Shown here piece after piece: positions 57,797-64,000 of a DNA stretch of 64,000 bases. The translations under genes were made by a program, and so were the position numbers. Origin of the DNA: Musa acuminata AAA Group (taxonomy: Eukaryota > Streptophyta > Magnoliopsida > Zingiberales > Musaceae); NCBI RefSeq assembly GCF_036884655.1, contig NC_088354.1, positions 18,970,001-19,034,000 on the forward strand, given 5' to 3'. Under the pieces are notes generated by a model, which was given only the letters and a program-made list of their open reading frames with translations, did no database searches and was not told the origin of the DNA. Within the stretch, counting starts at the first letter, position 1; each line of letters opens with the position of its first letter.

Positions 57797-60700
57797 ACAA
57801 ACCCACAAACTAGGAGCAAGAGATGGTATCTCGATAGTGGATGCTCAAGACATATGACTGGAGATCCATCTCATTTCTCTATGCTCACTAGCAAAGAAGA
57901 AGGGTACGTTACCTTCGGAGACAACAACAAGGGCAAAATCATTGGCAAGGGAACTATTGGTAACAAATTTAATTTTTCCATTGATGATGTCTTACTAGTT
58001 GATGGATTGAAACATAATCTCTTGAGTATTAGTCAACTATGCGATAAAGGTTACATCGTTAGATTTGAATCAAATATGTGCATTATTGAAAAACCAAATC
58101 ATAACATGACTATGATTGCTTTAAAACAAAATAATGTCTATACCATCAATCTTGATGAACTAAGTAATGAAATGTGCTTCTCCGCCGTAAATGATGATGC
58201 TTGGCTTTGGCATAGGAGATTAGGCCATGCAAGCATGAAAACAATATCTAAGATCTCATCTCAAGAATTAGTACGAGGAATTCCAAATATAAAGTTTATT
58301 AAGGACAAAGTATGCGATGCATGTCAACTAGGCAAACAAATAAAAACAAGCTTCAAACCAAAAAATCAAATTAGCACTACTAGACCATTACAATTGATCC
58401 ATTTGGACTTATTTGGACCAATTGATACAACAAGTCTAGGTGGAAGCAAATATGCTTTTGTGATTGTGGATGACTACTCTAGATACACTTGGACCTATTT
58501 CTTAGCTCACAAAAGTGATTGCTTCAAGTGTTTCTCTAAATTTTGTAAACTCACTCAAAACGAAAAAGGCTTCATGATTTCATCAATTCGGAGTGATCAC
58601 GGTGGTGAATTCCAAAACCGTGACTTTCAAAATTTTTGCGAAAGTAATGGGTACAATCACAACTTCTCAACTCCAAGAAATCCTCAACAAAATGGAGTAG
58701 TTGAAAGGAAAAATAGAAACCTACAAGAAATGACAAGAACTATGTTGAATGAACATAGTTTACCTAAGTACTTTTGGGCCGAAGCCGTAAATACGGCTTG
58801 CTACATCATAAATAGAGTCCTAATAAGACCATCCTTATCCAAAACTCCCTATGAATTATGGAATAACAAAAAACCAAACATCTCCTATTTTAAAGTTTTT
58901 GGTTGTAAATGCTTTATTTTAAATGAAAGGGATGCTTTAGGAAAATTTGATGCTAAATCCGATGAAGGCATCTTTCTTGGTTACTCTTCCGTTTCTAAAG
59001 CTTTTCGGGTTTTTAATAAAAGAACTTTAGTAATTGAAGAGTCTATTCATGTAGTTTTTAATGAAATTTTTGATTTAAAGAAAAATGATTTTGATGATGA
59101 TCTTGGTTTTGATAATTTGAATTTAAATGAACCCTCTCCTCAAAATAGCCATTTGAATGCATCTTCTTCCGAAATTTCTTTACCAAAAGAATGGAAGTAT
59201 GTAGATGCTCATCCAAAAGAGCAAATTATAGGAGATACATCAAAAGGGGTTCAAACTCGTTCTTCTTTCAAAAATTTCTGTGCTAACGCCGCTTTCCTTT
59301 CTCAAATTGAACCTAAATGCATTGACGAAGCCTTAAAAGATGATTTTTGGGTCATTGCAATGCAAGAAGAATTGAACCAATTTGAGAGGAATGAGGTATG
59401 GAAGCTTGTTCCTAGACCAAGTGACCACTTAGTCATAGGTACTAAGTGGGTCTTTAGAAACAAGCAAGACGAAAATGGTATCGTGGTTAGAAACAAGGCT
59501 AGATTAGTGGCCAAAGGTTTCAACCAAGAAGAAGGTATCGATTACGAAGAAACCTTCGCTCCCGTGGCTCGATTAGAAGCCATAAGGATGCTCCTTGCCT
59601 ATGCTAGTAGTAATAATTTTAAACTATTTCAAATGGATGTTAAAAGTGCTTTCTTGAATGGTTTTATTTCCGAAGAAGTATTTGTCGAACAACCTCCCAG
59701 ATTTGAAAATTCTCTTCTTCCTAATCATGTATTCAAATTGACTAAAGCTCTCTATGGCTTAAAACAAGCTCCTAGAGCTTGGTATGAAAGGCTTAGTTCC
59801 TTTCTTATTTTAAATAATTTTACCAAAGGCAAGGTTGATACTACATTGTTTATTAAATATTTTGAAAATAATTTTCTTATTGTGTAAATTTATGTTGACG
59901 ATATTGTGTTTGGCTCTTCGGATGAATCACTATGTGAATCATTTGCCAAATGTATGAGTCTTGAATTTGAAATGAGTTTAATGGGTGAATTAACTTTCTT
60001 TTTGGGATTACAAATCAAACAACTTAGTGATGGTATATTTCTTAACCAATCTAAATATACATTAGAATTGTTAAAACGATTTAACATGGATAATTCAAAA
60101 GCAATAAACACCCCTATGAGTACTGCGACTAAGTTAGATATGGATGAAAATGGTGAAAGTTTCGATCAAAAAACATATAGGGGAATGATAGGTAGTCTAC
60201 TCTACCTCACTGCGACTAGACCGGATATTATGTTTAGTGTAGGACTTTGCGCTAGGTTTCAATCTAATCCTAAATTATCTCATCTTAAGAGTGTTAAAAG
60301 AATATTTAGGTATCTTAAAGGAACTCCAAATTTAGGATTGTGGTATCCAAAATCTGAAAAATTCGATCTAATAGCTTATGCAGATGCCGATTTTGGCGGA
60401 TGCAGGATAGATAGAAAAAGTACATCCGGAACATGCCAATTTTTAGGACATGCACTTGTTTCTTGGACTTCCAAGAAACAAAATTCAGTTGCACTATCTA
60501 CGGCGGAAGCCGAATACATTGCTGCAAGTGCATGTTGTGCACAAGTAATTTGGATGAAAAATACATTAGAAGACTATGGAATTCACCTTGAAAATATTCC
60601 CATAAAATGCGATAATACTAGTGCCATATGCCTTATTAAAAATCCAATTCAGCACTCTAGAACTAAGCACATCGACGTTAGGCATCATTTCATACGCAAT

Positions 60701-60835
60701 CATGTTCTTAACAATGATGTTGTTCTAGAATTCATTGACACAAAGCATCAATTAGCAGATATATTTACAAAAGCTTTGAATGAAGACCAATTTGAATTCA
60801 TCCGAAGGGAATTAGGCATGCTAAATTGTCCCTAA
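57797..60835 (+). pseudogene. Protease-integrase-RT-RNase H polyprotein of element D
   Basis: Follows gag in frame after the TAG. Protease DSG at 57833 ([13 protein letters not shown]). Integrase zinc region WHRRLGH...CDACQLGK (58206-58335), core motifs HLDLFGPI (58400), IRSDHGGEF (58590) and [10 protein letters not shown] (58690). RT has [12 protein letters not shown] (59627) and, after a TAA at 59885-59887 (Gln CAA in element C), IYVDDIVFGSS. RNase H has YADADFGGC and LSTAEAEYIA (60495), ending LADIFTKAL...GMLNCP at 60835. Apart from that stop it is open. Confidence 0.94.
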
Positions 60836-60989
60836 AATGAACTTCACAAAAAGGACTCGTTCTTTTCCCTTCGTTTATGAATTTGAATTCTTCCTTCTTC
60901 TTCAATTCAAAATGATCCATTAAAGTATAAATTATGATCTTGAGGGAAGAAGCTAAACAAAAGGAAGGAAGAAAATTTTTTTTCTTTCC

Positions 60990-61236
60990 TCCGCGTGATG
61001 CCAGCGGTGGCACCGCCAGATCCGGCGGTGACACCGACCAGTTTGGCGGTGACACCGACCGAGTCACCCTTTTAACCCGAGGGGTTAGGGCCGGCGGTGA
61101 CACCGCCCCTAACCCGAAGAAAGACCTCTCCAAAACACTCTCCCATTCCCTCTAACCCTCATTCTAACTCTTAGAAACATTGGAGAAGGATTCTTGGTGG
61201 TCCAAGCTTTCCATCTCTCAACATAATCTCCACAAG
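60990..61236 (+). promoter_or_regulatory. Internal promoter-like module before the extra ORF (element D)
   Basis: GCGGTGGCACCGCC-type palindromes at 61005-61065 and 61092-61107 surround CACCCTTTTAACCCG (61066-61079). The aligned site in element C is CACCCTATAAATCCC, so D has a degraded TATA box. A pyrimidine-rich leader follows. Confidence 0.55.
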
Positions 61237-61311
61237 GTAACACTTGAAATCCCTCCTTTCTTTTCTCTTTCTCTTGCTTATTTTTCACAATTTCATCATC
61301 ATCTTGTCTAG
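61237..61311 (+). other. Predicted 5' UTR intron upstream of the extra ORF (element D)
   Basis: AAG|GTAACA donor at 61237, T-rich body, TTGTCTAG acceptor ending 61311, then AAA before ATG at 61315. 75 bp versus 76 bp in element C. Confidence 0.6.
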
Positions 61312-61314
61312 AAA

Positions 61315-62449
61315 ATGGCTCCAAAGAGATCAAAAGGAATAAGGATTGAAGGAGATTTATATAACCATGACCTTTTTAGATCAAAAGAGGTAGCCCTTAG
61401 CTTTCCAAAATTTGAAACACGATGTGTCCATAAGGGAAAATACGTTGATTTGGATGAACTAGAGGACTTAGATCCCATTAAGTGGTTTGCTCAACTAGAA
61501 GCTCTACCTCTACTACAAATAGATGAACCAATCTATCCACGGTTAGTGAGATTGTTCTATGCCAACCTATATGAAGACAATGATAGCCTAAGCACTTACA
61601 TTCTAGGAACACCCATTAGAATTTTTGACAGCACCATTTGTAAGCTAATTGGCATAACTGAAAAAGATAGGGGATGCTATTTTAAAGGTAAATGGGACGT
61701 CAAAAAAATAGGAGCAACCTATTCCGAAGCCGTGAAAACAATTTTTGCAAATCCAAACCTTGACTTCCTACCCAAGAGTTGTGAACACTTAATGCCTTTC
61801 AACTCTAAAATTCTTCATCACATTATCACAAGCATCATATTCCCCAAACAATTTCATCTTGACGAAGTAAGTCAATTAGAGATAGGAACCATGTATTGGA
61901 TTATGACCGGTCAGCATAATTGTTTTGGGTACTTGATTCGCCAACACATGCAGGAAATTTTGACTAAAGATACTATATTGCCATATGGGAGGTTAATCAC
62001 TAGAATTCTTCATGCCTATGACATTTGCATTCCACCCGATGAAGAATCTATTCAAAATGATCGATATAACATAATAAATAAAAACCTGCTAAAAAAATTT
62101 AGGTGCACTTTTAGCAATGGCATATGGGTTAGGCAGCCTAGAAGGATGGATCCCTTTCTTATGGGAAGTGAATCTCATGGGAAGTGAATCTCCTCCTCCT
62201 AGTCCAATAGAACAACCCGAAACACCAATTCTTATGGGAAGTGAATCTCCTCCTCCTAGTCCCTTTGGAGCAGCACCTTCAGCTCCTGTTTCCTCCTCTG
62301 AAGATATCATTATGGCGGAGCTATCTCAGATCAAATCACAGCAAGAACAAATTCAGAATCAACAAGTTGAAATTTTGAAGACACTACGACAGATGAATGA
62401 AAAAATAGATATCATGTATCAGCACTGTGGATTACCTCCTAAGGATTAA
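61315..62449 (+). pseudogene. Extra ORF in the env position of element D (frameshifted)
   Basis: Homologue of the 371-residue element C protein. Open from 61315 to 62187 (290 codons, MAPKRSKGIR, RLFYANLYEDNDSLSTY, LIGITEKDRGCY). Near 62160-62260 a small duplication around ATGGGAAGTGAATCTC shifts the frame, and the Pro/Ser linker and coiled-coil C-terminus are in another frame (62117..62449, SPPPSPFGAAPS, ILKTLRQMNEKIDIMY). No signal peptide or membrane segment seen. Confidence 0.85.
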
Positions 62450-63161
62450 ATTGATGTATCTTTTTATTCTGTCCTGTTTGCTTTTAAAAACAAGTTCATG
62501 TTTGTCATCGATTGTACGATAACTGATCTTTCCTTTAAATAACTACTGTCTTAATCTGCATAGATAATGATGTCTTTTGGATAAACTATTTCTGGCAAAT
62601 TTGAATGATGAACTTTGATAAATGCTAAACCTTTTTCTATGATCATCAATTAGCTGGCTTGTCTCTTTTTGTTGATGATAAAGGGGGAGAAGTGATGACT
62701 TACACCAGAACGATAGCATGACTAATATGAATTACAAAAACTTGTGTGATATGAATGTCTTATATGACTTGCAAATCCTTGAAAATATCACAAGATTGAT
62801 ATCATGAAATTTATATTGAAAATCTTTATCTTCTGTGTGATATGAATGTCTTATATGACTTGCAAATCCTTGAAAATATCACAAGATTGATATCATGAAA
62901 TTTATATTGAAAATCTTTATCTTCTATCGTAGCAAAATTCGTCCCATATCATTTGACTTATGATTTTCATCGAAGTTTCGTACTTACTATTGTTTAATGA
63001 GGATAACGATAAGTTCTACGATTAGAACTTATCGGGTTATGCTTGAATCCAATGGGATGGAATTCAAGTGTTTTTTATCTTCTCATAATATGGCATATAG
63101 ATAGGGGGAGTAATGTTTAACTCCGTCATCAATTGATTGTCATCATCAAAAAGGGAGAGAT
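62450..63161 (+). other. Element D 3' untranslated region with multiple PPT-like tracts
   Basis: Contains AAAGGGGGAGAAG (about 62682), ATAGGGGGAG (about 63102) and the functional-position PPT AAAAAGGGAGAGAT (63148-63161). It also holds a perfect 91-bp tandem duplication (62743..62833 and 62834..62924). Confidence 0.85.
62743..62924. repeat. 91-bp tandem duplication in element D
   Basis: Two copies starting TGTGTGATATGAATGTC; element C lacks the second copy. Confidence 0.9.
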
Positions 63162-64000
63162 TGTTGAATCTCGGATTTTGATGATATAATCAATTGGTGG
63201 GTTAATTGATCTAATCCATATTATTGAGTTAAGTGTGCAGGATTAACTACGATAACCAGAAAATATAAAGCAAGGATACCGGAGTCGAGCTCGATGGACG
63301 TTTAAGAGACCGAAGAATCATCGGAGATGCTGCCGGAACCAACCGAGAAGAAATCGGGAACGTGTCGGAAGTTCGCCGAAGAAATCGTCGGAGGCTCGCG
63401 GAGATCACCGAGAAGGTTTGGCTACTCGTTAAAGTCATCACAAAGATTGGGAGCTAGCAGGGAGTCCGTCGGAAGGAATTCGTCGGAAAGCTCGCCGGAA
63501 CAAGACTCGACGTTCGCGGTTAAAAAACTTGCTTAGGATGTTTTTTTGTGTTATGTAGTTCACCTGTAATTAGGATTAGGATTAAGAGATAATCCTATAT
63601 CCTGGTTAGGGGCCAACTGGGCCCAAAGTCAGATTTGGTTTGGGCGAAAATTAAGCCAAACCAATGAATCGGAAAGCCAAGCGGTGACACCTCCTTGGCT
63701 GGGCGGTTGCACCGTCCAGCACCCGAGCGCTGGGCGGTGGCACCGCCTGGCTGGGCGGTGGCACCTCCAGCACCGGGAACCCTAAGAGAATTCAAATTTT
63801 GAAGCCCAAAATTTGAATCCTCTTGAGGCCTATAAATACCCCTCAAATCTCAGCTGAGGTTACAACTTTTGAGAAGCATTTTGATTGAGAGAAAAGTCTT
63901 AGAAAGTTTTAGCAAGTCTTGTTTTCAATTTGCTAGAGAGTTCTCCTCCTTCTTTCTTATTGAAAATTTGTAAGAGGTTGAGCTGCTTGTAAAAGGTTGT
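63162..64000 (+). repeat. 3' LTR of element D (cut by window end)
   Basis: 839 bp visible. Close to the 5' LTR except for a handful of substitutions and two missing palindrome-region segments (about 22 and 36 bp). TATA box at 63831-63838. Confidence 0.95.

Larger units (their letters stand above)
54952..64000 (+). mobile_element. Element D: young, nearly complete Sirevirus-like copia element
   Basis: 5' LTR 54952..56178, PBS, gag, PR, IN, RT, RNase H, an extra ORF, PPT, and 3' LTR from 63162 past the window end. LTRs are almost identical where both can be read. Left flanking five bases are TTTAC (54947-54951). Only a few stops and one frameshift separate it from open frames, so it is the youngest large insertion here. 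Confidence 0.95.

Overview
The window is plant nuclear DNA, almost entirely nested LTR retrotransposons around one recognisable host gene. The host gene (52265..52696, +) encodes an AN1-type zinc-finger stress-associated protein whose layout resembles rice SAP15, so a flowering plant, probably a monocot, is the best guess; species is not determinable by eye. No bacterial, organellar, tRNA, rRNA or CRISPR features were seen.

Layout. (1) 1..10640: fragments of one Ty1/copia family (here 'family A') in both orientations: a + strand gag-pol relic cut off in its RNase H region (1..4205), two minus-strand LTRs, a minus-strand RT/RNase H relic and a + strand LTR with primer binding site (PBS), plus a foreign Sirevirus-like LTR (5712..6609). 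(2) 10641..15870: a degraded gypsy element 'E' (11069..14876, target duplication CAAAC) sits inside a minus-strand Sirevirus-like LTR, itself inside family A sequence. (3) 15871..47641: a + strand Sirevirus-like element 'S1' hit by two later insertions: element 'C' (16147..25607, Sirevirus-like, minus, duplication AAATT) and gypsy chromovirus 'G' (26423..47018, minus, duplication GTACC). G contains gag-only element 'B' (27085..42063), and B contains 'L' (30388..39201), a tandem LTR-internal-LTR-internal-LTR array. (4) 47642..49831: LTR fragments and a probable solo LTR. (5) 49832..54951: the host-gene island, with a local direct repeat, the SAP gene, an 825-bp-period tandem duplication copying the gene's last codons, and a 76-bp minisatellite. 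(6) 54952..64000: element 'D', a young, nearly complete Sirevirus-like copia element on +, whose 3' LTR runs off the window.

The most interesting signals are: (a) in C and D, an extra ORF between pol and the 3' LTR, preceded in both copies by an LTR-like palindrome cluster, a TATA-like site (intact in C) and a short GT-AG intron ending 3 nt before the ATG, suggesting its own transcription unit; (b) an in-frame TAG between gag and protease at the same place in C and D; (c) the L array, with LTRs of about 2.65 kb around identical-length 430-bp internal segments; (d) the partial tandem duplication of the SAP gene's 3' end.

Element boundaries rest on TG...CA ends, PBS, polypurine tracts (PPT) and 5-bp target duplications read directly from the sequence. 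Lineage names rest on recalled family features and were not checked by alignment.
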